A stretch of DNA of 64,000 nucleotides from Cohnella silvisoli (lineage in GTDB: Bacteria > Bacillota > Bacilli > Paenibacillales > Paenibacillaceae). The notes under the pieces were generated by a model. That model was not told where the DNA came from and ran no database searches. It was given only the letters and a program-made list of their open reading frames with translations. Of this stretch, positions 25,056 through 34,272 are shown piece by piece (the first letter of the stretch is position 1; each line of letters begins with the position of its first letter). A program made the position numbers and the translations under genes. The stretch is taken from contig NZ_JAIOAP010000011.1 in assembly GCF_021190915.1 (NCBI RefSeq), forward strand, positions 124,001-188,000, written 5' to 3'.

Positions 25056-26296
25056 ATCGGGGAACGGTTATGGCTCTGAATAAAAGAACGGCTGTCGTGT
25101 TAACGCCGGATGGGCAATTCGTACGGGTCAAAAGGCAAGCCCAGTTCGAGGTAGGTGAAGAGATAAGCCATTCTGTTGCTATTCGTTCGCTTCCCCGTGT
25201 TCGGCAACGGTTGTTGCAGGCTGGTGTTTTTGCTTCAGCTTTAGTGTTGGTCCTGTTAAGCTTTTTAATGTTTCGAACGCCTCCCGTTGTCGCTTACGTC
25301 ACAATGGACATCAACCCTAGCATAGAACTGGGACTGGACGCCAAGGAACGGGTAAGAGAGCTGCGCGCGGTTAATAAGGATGCTGAGGTCATTATCGCAG
25401 GCTTGAAATATCGTGGTCAGGATTTGGAGAAGGTAATGAACGAACTGGCCCGCAAGCTAGTCGATAAGCATATCCTAACGCTGGATGACGGGGAAGTCGT
25501 AATTGCTAGCGTTCCAGTAAGAGTGGTAGGGGATCAATGGGAGACACAGGTTACGCGGAAAATGACGCAAATTCTCAACGATGCAACTAAGCGGGGAAAT
25601 CCTGAAAAGGCGGTTAGTCTTGACGTAACGACGATTTCCTTGCCCGTGGAAGTGCGAAACGAGGCTGAGGCTAACGGAGTTTCTTCCGGTAAGATGGCCT
25701 TCTGGCTCATCTCGAAAAGCCAGGGGCACGAATTGTCGATCGAAACTTTGAAGAGCCAGTCGCTCAAGAAAATTGCCGCTTCGTGGGGAGGCGTCAATAA
25801 GGTTATGAGTAAATACGAGCAAAAGAAAGAAGACAAGGAAAACAAGGTTGAGAAAATAGACAAAAACAAGGACAAGAACAAGGACAAGAACAAGGACAAG
25901 GGTAAAAACGAAGACAAGAGTAAAAACGAAGACAAAGGCAAAAATGAAGACAAGGGAAAAAATGAAGACAAAAGTAGAAACGAAGACAAGAGTAAAAACG
26001 AGGATAGAAGTAACAGGGAGAACAAGCTAGACAACAAGGCAGAAAACAACGATGACAACAAGGACAAAAATAAAGACGGAACAAAAGACGAGGAAGATAA
26101 ACCCGAAAAGGCTAACATGAAGAATGATAAGAGCAAACGCATCGACGATAATAAGCAGGATGATAAGTCCGATGACAACGACGATAACGAGGCTAAAAGC
26201 AAGAGAGAAAATAAGAAACGCGATAAGAAAGAATCATGGAATCGACTGATCGATGAGGCTAAACAGAATAGGCATTCGAACAGGGATGATGACTGA
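25052..26296 (+). CDS. rsgI: anti-sigma-I factor RsgI with long Lys/Asp-rich extracellular tail
   Basis: A 414-residue single-pass membrane protein. The cytosolic N-terminus (about 1-50, RGTVMALNKRTAVVLTPDG) is the SigI-binding RsgI domain; a helix at about 55-75 (ALVLVLLSFLMF) crosses the membrane. The outer domain starts with VTMDINPSIELGLD, whose Asn-Pro bond is the autocleavage site reported for RsgI proteins. The last 140 residues are low complexity (NKDK, then DKxKNE repeats) with no carbohydrate-binding module, unlike clostridial RsgI. Such a charged, unstructured tail could sense the wall, which is inference. Confidence 0.92.
   Translation: MNRGTVMALNKRTAVVLTPDGQFVRVKRQAQFEVGEEISHSVAIRSLPRVRQRLLQAGVFASALVLVLLSFLMFRTPPVVAYVTMDINPSIELGLDAKERVRELRAVNKDAEVIIAGLKYRGQDLEKVMNELARKLVDKHILTLDDGEVVIASVPVRVVGDQWETQVTRKMTQILNDATKRGNPEKAVSLDVTTISLPVEVRNEAEANGVSSGKMAFWLISKSQGHELSIETLKSQSLKKIAASWGGVNKVMSKYEQKKEDKENKVEKIDKNKDKNKDKNKDKGKNEDKSKNEDKGKNEDKGKNEDKSRNEDKSKNEDRSNRENKLDNKAENNDDNKDKNKDGTKDEEDKPEKANMKNDKSKRIDDNKQDDKSDDNDDNEAKSKRENKKRDKKESWNRLIDEAKQNRHSNRDDD
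25864..26010. repeat. coding minisatellite in rsgI
   Basis: Three 12-base units (AACAAGGACAAG, encoding NKDK) are followed by about six 18-base units of the type GACAAGAGTAAAAACGAA (encoding DKSKNE) with synonymous and near-synonymous drift. Repeat number could vary between strains by slippage without breaking the frame, since both units are multiples of three. Confidence 0.75.
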
Positions 26297-26331
26297 TTTC
26301 AGCGTTCGTCATTGATCGACAACTTCTCCCG

Positions 26332-26361
26332 TTGACAGTGTTGCTCTTTAATGGCTATGAT
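26332..26361 (+). promoter_or_regulatory. promoter of the PAS kinase gene
   Basis: TTGACA (26332-26337), 18-base spacer, TATGAT (26356-26361), 55 bases before the ATG. Confidence 0.65.
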
Positions 26362-26415
26362 TTGATTAATTTGATCTTGCCATAGCAACAGCTTTGTTGA
26401 TGGGAGGAATGCAAG

Positions 26416-27804
26416 ATGGACGGATGGAGAACGCGTTATTTTCCGATTCTTGCCGAGTTTGTTCGAAGCGGGGGACAATTTGTCCGTCCTGAGACAAGGG
26501 AATTATGGAGAGAACTAAGTCATTTGCCAGCCGACGACATTCTGGAGCATCACGAAGAGAGCGTGAAGTTTCTGCTTTCCTATGCAGATCCCGAAGACCG
26601 GATGACTTTCGTTCACCGGTCTCTTTTGTTTATAACGGAGTTGCTTATTTCTTTGCGTCTACCGGAAGGGGCGGCGGCAAGAGAAGAGGCCGATGCGGAA
26701 CGATTGCTTCTTAGCGCCAGCGCGATTCATTCGGCGCCTATGGAAGAAGAGCATCCGAATAAATTTGAAACCGTTCTCCAGCATATGGACAGCGGAATTG
26801 CTTTATTCGACGGCGCAGGCAATTTACGTTTCCTAAACGTTCAGATGTCGAGGATGCTACAAGCCCCTAGAAGATCGTTAATCGGCTGCACGCTTTATCA
26901 GCTTTTTTTTCATGCCAATCTCCAACTATCGGTTCGTAGAAACTTCTTGCGGATTTATAGGGAAATGGTATTGTATCGCCGATTCCGCGGTGAATTTCAG
27001 GACGCGAACGGGCGGTTCCTGCTCGTAAGCATTTCGCAAATCGAGGAATTGGACGGAGATTATTTGATTAGCGTTAAAGATGTTTCAGAGTACAAACAGA
27101 TCGAACAAACCGCTTTTCAGAACGACAAGCTCGCAATGCTTGGGAAAATCGCCGCCGCTATAGCGCATGAAATTCGTAATCCGTTAACTTCGATTCGGGG
27201 GTTTATCCAACTGCTGAATCCTTATCTTAAGGAAGTCGGCAAACAAGAATATGGACGGATTATTCTCTCGGAGATTGATAGGGCCAACGATATCATATAC
27301 GAGTTTCTTAACTCCTCCAAACCGTCGGCACCGATGAAGCAAACCGTTCTCGTGGGTCTTTTGCTTAAGGAATCGATATTGCTGTCGGAGAGCGAAGCGT
27401 TAATGAAGGGGTGCGAGCTGCATAGTGAAATTTTCGATCCCTATTTGACCGTTGCCGTAGACGTAAAACAAATCAAACAAGTATTTCTGAACATCGTGAA
27501 AAATGCAATGGATGCCATATATGAAGTGAAGGGCGAACGTAAAGGACTAATCGATATATCGGCAAGACGGGAAGGGAAATATGCCCTTATTTCGATTAAA
27601 GATAATGGCAAAGGAATGGAACGGGCAACCTTGAATCGTCTGTTCGATCCTTTTTTTACGACGAAAGATGAAGGCACGGGCCTAGGCCTGTCCGTTAGTT
27701 ACCGCATAATTTGCAATCACGGCGGAACGATTCATGTCGATAGCCAGTTGAACGAAGGGACGGAATTTTTAATTTATTTGCCATATGTCGAGGGAAAAGA
27801 GTAG
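26416..27804 (+). CDS. PAS-domain sensor histidine kinase, sporulation-kinase type
   Basis: A 462-residue kinase without transmembrane helices. GGGAGGAATGCAAG precedes the ATG. Residues of about 115-225 form a PAS domain (ETVLQHMDSGIALFDGAGN, then GEFQDANGRFLLVSISQI); the dimerisation box AIAHEIRNPLTSIRGFIQLL has phospho-acceptor His251 and is of the kind found in KinA-KinE phosphorelay kinases. The ATPase part has NIVKNAMDAI, IKDNGKGM and DEGTGLGLSVSYRII. No response regulator is adjacent, as for orphan kinases feeding Spo0F. That role is inferred. The Sda-like protein at 38771-39154 is a possible inhibitor of this kinase type. Confidence 0.88.
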   Translation: MDGWRTRYFPILAEFVRSGGQFVRPETRELWRELSHLPADDILEHHEESVKFLLSYADPEDRMTFVHRSLLFITELLISLRLPEGAAAREEADAERLLLSASAIHSAPMEEEHPNKFETVLQHMDSGIALFDGAGNLRFLNVQMSRMLQAPRRSLIGCTLYQLFFHANLQLSVRRNFLRIYREMVLYRRFRGEFQDANGRFLLVSISQIEELDGDYLISVKDVSEYKQIEQTAFQNDKLAMLGKIAAAIAHEIRNPLTSIRGFIQLLNPYLKEVGKQEYGRIILSEIDRANDIIYEFLNSSKPSAPMKQTVLVGLLLKESILLSESEALMKGCELHSEIFDPYLTVAVDVKQIKQVFLNIVKNAMDAIYEVKGERKGLIDISARREGKYALISIKDNGKGMERATLNRLFDPFFTTKDEGTGLGLSVSYRIICNHGGTIHVDSQLNEGTEFLIYLPYVEGKE

Positions 27805-27851
27805 AATCTGGTTTAAGTAAGAGATTTCACTTAGGGTGGGAAACAATCCTC

Positions 27852-29387
27852 ATGTTATGGACACGATGGCCTTTGAAATGGAAGACAACCCTGCAAGGAG
27901 TTAGGGGCTCGGATCAAGCTGCCGATTTGATTATTGTTATCACGGATCGGGCAGCCATCGAAAACAATCGCGAGCTGCTGCACCCGGAGTTGGATAAGGG
28001 CTTGCGCGATATGGCGAAGCGTGGTGCGTTCCAAGGCAAATCAGGAGATACGGCGTTGCTGCCGACTCTAGGGTTGATTCCGGAGAAGTACGCCTTATAC
28101 GTTGGCTGCGAGTCTGCTCCTTATACTTCAAAGGCGCTGCGGGATGCTGCGGGCAGCCTAGGAGCGAAATTACTGGCCTACAAAATAAAGAAGGCTGTCT
28201 TTGTTGTGCCCGCAGGTTTGTCCCAATCCATGGTGGAGCGTCAATATAGGACGGCTTCTTGTGCAGTTATGGAAGGGTTACTGCTTGGGTTGTATCGGCG
28301 AAACAGCCACTCGATGTCGGGGAGAACGGTCTCGTCTCTGGAAGAAATCGAGTTTGTTGTTCGATCGGAAGTTGACGTTGATGAATGGAATATTGGCTTG
28401 CAGCAAGGCTTTCAAATTGCTGATGCGGTTTGTTATGCGCGCGAGCTGACGAACGAACCCGCGAATCGGCTTACACCGGAGCGGCTGGCGGAGGAAGCGC
28501 GATTGCTCGCTGATGAGTATGCATTGGATTGTCGAATATTCAATGAGGAAGATGCCGTTAAAGAAGGTATGGGCGGTCTGCTGGCCGTAGGCCAAGGAAG
28601 CGCCAATCCGCCTCGTATGATCGTCATTCATCATAAAGGTAAACCGGACTCCAAGGAGACGCTCGGTTTGATCGGCAAAGGAGTGACCTTCGATACAGGC
28701 GGAATATCAATTAAGAAGGCGGCAGGCATGGAGGAAATGATTTCCGACATGGGCGGCGCGGCGGCGATCATGGGAGTCATGAGAACGATTGGCGAGTGGA
28801 AGCCGGCTATGAATATCGTGGCGGTCATTCCGGCGGCGGAGAATATGCCTTCAGGAAGCGCATTTAAACCCGGGGATGTCATTCGCACCTACAGCGGGAA
28901 AACAGTCGAAGTACTGAATACCGATGCGGAAGGTAGAATCGTATTAGCCGATGGATTAACGACCGCATTACGTCATGGTGCGACATCGCTTATCGATGTC
29001 GCGACTTTGACCGGCGCAGTCATGCATGCTTTAGGCGATGTGACGACTGGAGCGCTCACCAATGAAGAAACTATGCTGCAGAGCTTTCTGCAATCTGCCC
29101 ACCGTGCAGGGGAATACGTATGGCCTTTGCCAAGCCATCCGGAGTATGAGCGCTTACTCAAGAGCGAAGTGGCCGATGTGAAAAATCATGGAGGCACATG
29201 GGCGGGCGCGATTGCGGGGGGATTGTTCGTAGGTTATTTTGCCGAGGAGCGTCCTTGGATTCATCTGGATATCGGGGGAACGGCCTGGATGTGGGATGAC
29301 CGAGGGTTCGAGAGCAAAGGCGGAACGGGCGTTATGGTACGTTCTTTGCTTGAATATATCCGTAATGAATCGGGTTATGTAGGTTAA
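27852..29387 (+). CDS. pepA: leucyl aminopeptidase, M17 family
   Basis: A 511-residue cytosolic metallopeptidase. The N-terminal macrodomain-like part is followed by the catalytic part with GLIGKGVTFDTGGISIK (Lys/Asp metal ligands), SDMGGAAAIMGVM and the signature NTDAEGRIVLADGL. All M17 metal ligands I can check are present, so two-metal hydrolysis of N-terminal residues is expected. GGGTGGG precedes ATG 27852. It lies 47 bases after the kinase gene and 30 before an MFS gene on the same strand. Confidence 0.93.
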   Translation: MLWTRWPLKWKTTLQGVRGSDQAADLIIVITDRAAIENNRELLHPELDKGLRDMAKRGAFQGKSGDTALLPTLGLIPEKYALYVGCESAPYTSKALRDAAGSLGAKLLAYKIKKAVFVVPAGLSQSMVERQYRTASCAVMEGLLLGLYRRNSHSMSGRTVSSLEEIEFVVRSEVDVDEWNIGLQQGFQIADAVCYARELTNEPANRLTPERLAEEARLLADEYALDCRIFNEEDAVKEGMGGLLAVGQGSANPPRMIVIHHKGKPDSKETLGLIGKGVTFDTGGISIKKAAGMEEMISDMGGAAAIMGVMRTIGEWKPAMNIVAVIPAAENMPSGSAFKPGDVIRTYSGKTVEVLNTDAEGRIVLADGLTTALRHGATSLIDVATLTGAVMHALGDVTTGALTNEETMLQSFLQSAHRAGEYVWPLPSHPEYERLLKSEVADVKNHGGTWAGAIAGGLFVGYFAEERPWIHLDIGGTAWMWDDRGFESKGGTGVMVRSLLEYIRNESGYVG

Positions 29388-29417
29388 GGGATATGCAACA
29401 ACATGGGGGAACACTTG

Positions 29418-30701
29418 ATGGGGAGATTTTTCAGGGGATTTCGGCAGACGCTGGCAATTCGGCAAAGCGAGTCGGAAAACCGCAGAGGCTTGCGTATTTC
29501 GCTAATCGAAGGAATACCCGCGAATATACTGGCCAACTTATTGGGCGGTCCGCTTCAGACCGTTTATTTGACCTATCTCGGATTCACGGCTTTTCATATC
29601 GGTTTAGTATTGGCGATACCTCCCTTCGCTTTGCTCGTTCAAATATTCATTGCTTTCGCCATGCAGACATGGCACAATCGCCGGGTTTTCATGGCTCTGT
29701 TCGGAATCATTCATCGAATCTTGTGGATAGGTACAGGACTTATTCCGCTTACCTTTTCGGAAGATTCATGGATTCCGATATATATTGCCTTATGGCTAAG
29801 CTCTATGATCTTTGCTCAGGCCTGCGGCGTCATCTGGACTTCGTTAATGGCGGATGTTGTTCCCCCGGCGATAAGAGGCAAATATTTCGGCATTCGCAAC
29901 ACGATCCATTGGGCTGTCGTATGCATCACTTTGCTAGCTGGCGGTCAGATCATGGAGTGGCTGCCGGGCACCCAAGGCTTCACCGTGTTGTTCTCGGTTA
30001 GCGCGGCGTGCGTCATCTGGAACGGATGGGCGTTGTCTCGATATCCGAATCCCCCGTTCCAGCCATCGGAGAGCGGCAAATCTCTCAAAATGTTAATCAG
30101 ACCGTTTTCTGATCGGAGATTTCTATCGGCTACGTTTTTCATATCCTTATTCGTTCTTCTGATGAATATCGTTATCCCGCTATTTTCATACGTTATGCTA
30201 GAAATTATCAATCTAAGCACTAGCAAAGTAACCTTGATTATTATGCTGCAAAATTTAGTGATGATGATCAGTTACTACTATTGGGGCTTGTTAAACAGCA
30301 GATATTCTACGAATACGTTGCTATTATGGACTTTTCCGCTTATCGCGGCCTCTTGTGCGGTGTGGGCGGGAATGGCGATACTGCCCGTTATGCTCATCTT
30401 GATCGTTGTACATGTGCTGCTTGGCTTCGGTTTCGCCGGATATAATTTGCTAGTGTTTAATTTCTTGATCGGAGATTCGCCAAAGTCGGAGAGACCGATG
30501 TACGTAGCCGTATTCTCGGCTTTCACCGGAATCGCGGGGTTCATAGGACCGGTTGCGGGCGGTTGGTTATATGACCAAGCGGCGAGCGGACCGTTATGGT
30601 TGCAGACTTACGGGCTGACCACTTTCGCGGGCGCGGCTTTATTGGTTTTGGCGCTCGTTTTGGCCCCGTTTGTATTTAAGGACCGTCGCGGTCATAATTG
30701 A
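29418..30701 (+). CDS. MFS transporter
   Basis: A 427-residue membrane protein with about 12 hydrophobic segments. ATG 29418 is chosen because GGGGGA (29405-29410) is 7 bases upstream; ATG 29403 overlaps that ribosome site. The loop AVVPPAIRGKYFGIRNTIH (as DVVPPAIRGKYFGIRN) is a motif-A-like segment between helices. The central loop holds RFLSATFFI. The substrate is not recognisable. It is tightly spaced between pepA and the oxidoreductase gene and probably co-transcribed. Confidence 0.85.
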   Translation: MGRFFRGFRQTLAIRQSESENRRGLRISLIEGIPANILANLLGGPLQTVYLTYLGFTAFHIGLVLAIPPFALLVQIFIAFAMQTWHNRRVFMALFGIIHRILWIGTGLIPLTFSEDSWIPIYIALWLSSMIFAQACGVIWTSLMADVVPPAIRGKYFGIRNTIHWAVVCITLLAGGQIMEWLPGTQGFTVLFSVSAACVIWNGWALSRYPNPPFQPSESGKSLKMLIRPFSDRRFLSATFFISLFVLLMNIVIPLFSYVMLEIINLSTSKVTLIIMLQNLVMMISYYYWGLLNSRYSTNTLLLWTFPLIAASCAVWAGMAILPVMLILIVVHVLLGFGFAGYNLLVFNFLIGDSPKSERPMYVAVFSAFTGIAGFIGPVAGGWLYDQAASGPLWLQTYGLTTFAGAALLVLALVLAPFVFKDRRGHN

Positions 30702-30731
30702 AATATCAACGTGGAAGGACGTGACATCATC

Positions 30732-31316
30732 ATGGAATCCCAAAGATCCATCAAAGACCGCACGCCGCCAGGTCAGCGTTTAACGGATGGTTTTCCGGTA
30801 CTGCATCATGGGGATGTGCCTCATTATCGGGATTTAAGCAAGTGGGATTTGAAAATATTCGGTCAAGTGGAGCAACAAGCGGTTATTCCCTATGATGAAT
30901 TTATGAAGCTGCCGCGCCGAGAGTACGGCAACGACATTCATTGCGTGACTACATGGTCCAAACTTGATAACGTATGGGAGGGATTCCCGGTAGCCGCTGT
31001 AATGGAACGCGTGAAGCTGAAGCCCGAGGCCAAGTTCGTCATGCTTCATGCCGAGCAAGGATGGACGACTAATTTGCCTCTTGCGGATTTTCTGCGGGAC
31101 ACATCTTTCTTTGGAATCAAGCATAACGGAGCTGAGCTGACGCCCGAGCACGGCTATCCTGTTCGCATGGTCGTCCCTCATCTGTACTTCTGGAAAAGCG
31201 CCAAGTGGTTGCGCGGCATCGAATTCATGGTTAAAGACAAGCCGGGGTTCTGGGAACGGAATGGGTACCATATGTATGGCGATCCCTGGCAAAGCCAGCG
31301 CTACGATTTTGATTAA
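30732..31316 (+). CDS. molybdopterin-dependent oxidoreductase, sulfite-oxidase fold
   Basis: A 194-residue protein with the core of the sulfite oxidase/nitrate reductase Moco domain: VIPYDEFMKLP, then DIHCVTTWSKLDNVWEG, where Cys71 is the expected molybdenum ligand, and HGYPVRMVVPHLYFWKSAKW. It lacks the dimerisation domain and a signal peptide, like the short cytosolic YuiH-type proteins of Bacillus. ATG 30732 has GGAAGG 13 bases upstream, a long spacing; no better start is visible. The substrate is unknown. Confidence 0.88.
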   Translation: MESQRSIKDRTPPGQRLTDGFPVLHHGDVPHYRDLSKWDLKIFGQVEQQAVIPYDEFMKLPRREYGNDIHCVTTWSKLDNVWEGFPVAAVMERVKLKPEAKFVMLHAEQGWTTNLPLADFLRDTSFFGIKHNGAELTPEHGYPVRMVVPHLYFWKSAKWLRGIEFMVKDKPGFWERNGYHMYGDPWQSQRYDFD

Positions 31317-31344
31317 GTTGTCATTGAACATAGTAATCACAAAA

Positions 31345-31368
31345 AAGAGCGCTTAATGCGCTCTTTTT
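31345..31368 (+). terminator. terminator after the Moco protein gene
   Basis: AAGAGCGC (31345-31352) and GCGCTCTT (31358-31365) with a 5-base loop, then TTT. Confidence 0.85.
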
Positions 31369-31382
31369 CTTGAATCAATAAT

Positions 31383-31408
31383 TGATTAAACTAAAGGGCA
31401 AGATAGTG
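31383..31408. repeat. partial copy of intergenic palindromic element
   Basis: GATTAAACTAAAGGGCAAGA followed by TAGTGCGAAT resembles the right end (AAAGGGCAGGATAGCTTAAT) of the element at 33306-33397, including the short ACTA/TAGT inverted repeat. It is probably a decayed relic. Confidence 0.35.
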
Positions 31409-31479
31409 CGAATGATGCGAGAAATTATAATCAATAAGCAATTGGTTTCGGATATCTTAATAATTATTTGGGGGCCACT

Positions 31480-31779
31480 ATGCAAAAGTTAAGTAATTCC
31501 TTCAGTAGAGCACTTAGAACATTTTCCTACTGGATAGCAAATGGTACTGTGGGACTACCAATACTTGAAGGTATTGATTATTCTTGTATATTTGAAGAAC
31601 CGAGTGCTTTAGAACAAGCTTATGCCATTTTTGCAAATGTTATCGAGATGGATGAAAAAGGAATAGTTTGCAATGCCAAATATGCAGAAATGAGGGCAGC
31701 ACAGTTTATTCGAAGTTATGTTGATAATAGTTATAAGGTTAAGCCCGAATTTGAAGGTTGGGAAGTTGCACTTTATTAG
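31480..31779 (+). CDS. unrecognised small protein in AT-rich region
   Basis: A 99-residue protein. ATG 31480 follows GGGGG at 31470-31474. It has no signal peptide or membrane helix. The sequence contains FSYWIANGTVGLPILEGIDY and PSALEQAYAIFANVIEMDEK and ends in EGWEVALY. The composition and size resemble small cytosolic proteins found as orphan immunity-like genes, but I recognise no named family with confidence. Its codon use is visibly more AT-rich than the metabolic genes to the left, which suggests transfer. Confidence 0.6.
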   Translation: MQKLSNSFSRALRTFSYWIANGTVGLPILEGIDYSCIFEEPSALEQAYAIFANVIEMDEKGIVCNAKYAEMRAAQFIRSYVDNSYKVKPEFEGWEVALY

Positions 31780-32066
31780 AGGGTATTAAGTATTGAGCTA
31801 ATGGGTACTTTGGTTTATTGAAGTAACGGGCAGGACTACAAGTAACACTAGGCCGATTATTGTGTCCACTATCTTGTCTAAGACATTGAGCAGTAGACCA
31901 AAAATGTCATATCAAAACCGGTGCCCGAGCTTTGGAGCGCTGATTTTTTTGTTTCCCCGGGGCATACTCGCTAAATATATTTTTCAATTTTCTGGAAGTC
32001 TCAAAGGAAAAGTGAGAACCCTTAGCGAATAATGTTGCATCCACTCTAAATACCGAAGGTGATCCA

Positions 32067-33125
32067 ATGAATTTTTGTCCACATTGCGGGGCTAAATTAG
32101 AGATTAAGTCGAATTTCTGTACTTCTTGCGGAAATGGCCTTCAATCTTCAGAAGTAACACCGAAACTAAAGAGAACAACTTCGGTTGTCACCGTAACCAA
32201 GAAAGAACCGAAAGAAAAGAAGGTGCCAACACCGTACGTGTTTGGACTGACCGGCATGGTTTTGTCTGCGGCTATTGCACTTGGCTTATTGAGCCTGGGC
32301 GACTTTGAACTTTATTCCTTCTCTTTATGGTTTGTTATTCCTATAGGTGGGATCGTACTTGGCATAATTTCAACGTCCGTTTATTTTTGGCGAATCGTTA
32401 AAAAGGGATTTAAGCCATCAAAACATCATTATATCATCGCAGCGGCGATGGCAATACTCACATTCTTTTTCATTCAGTACGGCGAATATCGAATGACCTA
32501 CGTGGATGAGGGTAAGGAAATCAATCATCAATTTGATGGTGACCATATCAGTAACTATATGGACCAAGATGATAATGCCTTCACATTTGCGCATTACGTC
32601 ACTTATAAGCTCAAAAACAGTAATTCTAGTTTATTGTACCGCGGCAGGGAGATCAGCGAGATTGACTCGTCCGCGGGGTATAATCTATTCAGTTGGATTT
32701 TGGACCTTGTCGGGTTCCTCTTAGGTGGCTTATCCTCGGGTTTATTATCAATCTCGGGGAAAACGCATTGTACGGCTTGCAAGCGCGCATACGTAAAGGA
32801 ACATAGGCTGGGAGAGCTCAGTTTAGGGAAAGTAATTGAGACCCAAAGTGGACTTGTTCATGTCATTGAATCTAATAATTTTCCCGCTTTTATCGAAATG
32901 ATCAATCGAGAAGATATTTTCAGTAACAACGAAGCCGAGGTCCATGAGGAGACATATGTAATCAAAATTGGGGCATGTCCAAACTGCCAGCATGGATATG
33001 TTATTATGAGATATTATTCTAAGAATTCAGAAGGCGAATACGACGAAAACGAATCTAAGAAAATCGTCATTCCGATTACGGATGCTTTTGCATCAGAAGC
33101 GATCTCTTATGTTTCTGCAGCTTGA
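32067..33125 (+). CDS. zinc-ribbon membrane protein
   Basis: A 352-residue protein. GAAGGTG precedes the ATG. The first 25 residues form a zinc ribbon (NFCPHCGAKLEIKSNFCTSCG, two CxxC pairs). Hydrophobic helices at about 55-80, 90-115, 125-140 and near 215 follow, then a C-terminal soluble domain with further CxxC pairs (HCTACKRAY and GACPNCQHGYVIM). It is probably an integral membrane protein with metal-binding ends on the cytosolic side. The N-terminal ribbon is of a widespread type and tells nothing about the job. AT-rich, with no operon partners. Confidence 0.7.
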   Translation: MNFCPHCGAKLEIKSNFCTSCGNGLQSSEVTPKLKRTTSVVTVTKKEPKEKKVPTPYVFGLTGMVLSAAIALGLLSLGDFELYSFSLWFVIPIGGIVLGIISTSVYFWRIVKKGFKPSKHHYIIAAAMAILTFFFIQYGEYRMTYVDEGKEINHQFDGDHISNYMDQDDNAFTFAHYVTYKLKNSNSSLLYRGREISEIDSSAGYNLFSWILDLVGFLLGGLSSGLLSISGKTHCTACKRAYVKEHRLGELSLGKVIETQSGLVHVIESNNFPAFIEMINREDIFSNNEAEVHEETYVIKIGACPNCQHGYVIMRYYSKNSEGEYDENESKKIVIPITDAFASEAISYVSAA

Positions 33126-33305
33126 TTCAGTTATCCATTAGTGTACAGAATGTTCTATGCAGGCAGGCATCGGAGTTTTAGTTATATTAAACATTATGGC
33201 GTACAGCATCTTACCGCAAGCATCTCTTTATAGGTCCGAATTTCCTAACTGAAAATTTCAAATGCGGGTGAAGTGTTTTTTTGCGTTTTCAATTCAAGTT
33301 AGATG

Positions 33306-33397
33306 ATTAAGCTAACTGGGAACGTTAGCTCAATAAGCACGAAGAGACGGCAGCCGTAACATTCGGCTGGTCTCAACAAAGGGCAGGATAGCTTAAT
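33306..33397. repeat. 92-bp inverted-repeat element (MITE/REP-like)
   Basis: ATTAAGCTA at 33306-33314 is exactly inverted as TAGCTTAAT at 33389-33397. Inside are two further hairpins: AGCTAAC/GTTAGCT (33310-33316/33324-33330) and GAGAC plus CAGCCG with CGGCTG plus GTCTC (33344-33356/33364-33374). A second copy of the left part lies at 34273-34303. There is no open frame inside. It lies in a 356-base gap that otherwise holds nothing I recognise. Confidence 0.6.
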
Positions 33398-33481
33398 TGT
33401 AATCCGCGGAACTCGTACTAAATGTAGTAATATAGGGTTTAGTAACAAAAAATTAAACGTTCATTTTTGAGGGGCAATCTC

Positions 33482-34204
33482 ATGAAGAAAAGAAAGAAAA
33501 TTAGGGATTTAATATATGTTAGCAGTGAGTATCAGACGAATTGTTTTTATTCGTATGGAGTAGAATTTCATGAATTTATGGACTGTGTAGATAATAGACC
33601 AGAGAACTTATTGCTACTAAAACATAATTTTGATAGTGCACAATTGAATCAATATTCTAGATTTGATTATGTTACAAAGCAAGAAATTAATGAATTAATT
33701 GAGGATAATGTTTATTGCTACGGAGATTTTTGTTGGGTGGACTTCTCGAAAGAAGAGGATTTGGATGCCTTAAGCAACAATCATATTGCAGAATTATTGT
33801 TTTTTGGTCATCTTGCTAAGCCATTACATAATATCCCGAAGGAGAGATTTGCCTATTTTGCACATGACGATGGCTGGTTTAACAAGCTCTATGTTACAGA
33901 ACTAAATGATTATGAAATTCTTTTAGCCAGGATTATTGCTTTGAAACTTCATAAGATTACTGGAAGAAAAATATTTGCTATCCCAGAGGACATTTCATCG
34001 TTACTTATAGACTACACAAGGGATGGATTATTTATTGATTTATCAAAAGTTATAAAGAGTAAAGTTGAATTAAAAATACCGATAACCACAATCGGACATT
34101 TCACGGATATGGACAAAGTCTACGACATTAGAGACGAAATAAGTGATTACACTGTTTGGTTAGTATATTCAAAAAAGTTATGGAAGCTAATGAAAGAAGA
34201 CTGA
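33482..34204 (+). CDS. unrecognised protein in AT-rich region
   Basis: A 240-residue soluble protein. ATG 33482 follows GAGGGG; an in-frame TTG at 33467 overlaps that site. It contains WVDFSKEEDLDALSNNHIAE, FAYFAHDDGWFNKLYVTEL and LIDYTRDGLFIDL. The acidic, AT-rich make-up and its isolation between copies of a repeat element suggest an acquired gene. Some immunity and phage-encoded proteins look similar in composition, but I cannot assign a family or function. Confidence 0.6.
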   Translation: MKKRKKIRDLIYVSSEYQTNCFYSYGVEFHEFMDCVDNRPENLLLLKHNFDSAQLNQYSRFDYVTKQEINELIEDNVYCYGDFCWVDFSKEEDLDALSNNHIAELLFFGHLAKPLHNIPKERFAYFAHDDGWFNKLYVTELNDYEILLARIIALKLHKITGRKIFAIPEDISSLLIDYTRDGLFIDLSKVIKSKVELKIPITTIGHFTDMDKVYDIRDEISDYTVWLVYSKKLWKLMKED

Positions 34205-34272
34205 TTTCATCTAATAATTCAGAGGTAGCCAGATCATTTGGCTTCGATTTCTCTATCATAAATCAATGTTTT

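Noticed and set aside
25864-26010. CRISPR-like repeats
   Set aside because: The units are contiguous 12- and 18-base coding repeats without spacers, inside rsgI.
25534-26202. 222-codon Leu/Ser-rich frame antisense to rsgI
   Set aside because: It is a mirror of the Lys/Asp repeat region on the other strand; the low-complexity composition explains the lack of stops.
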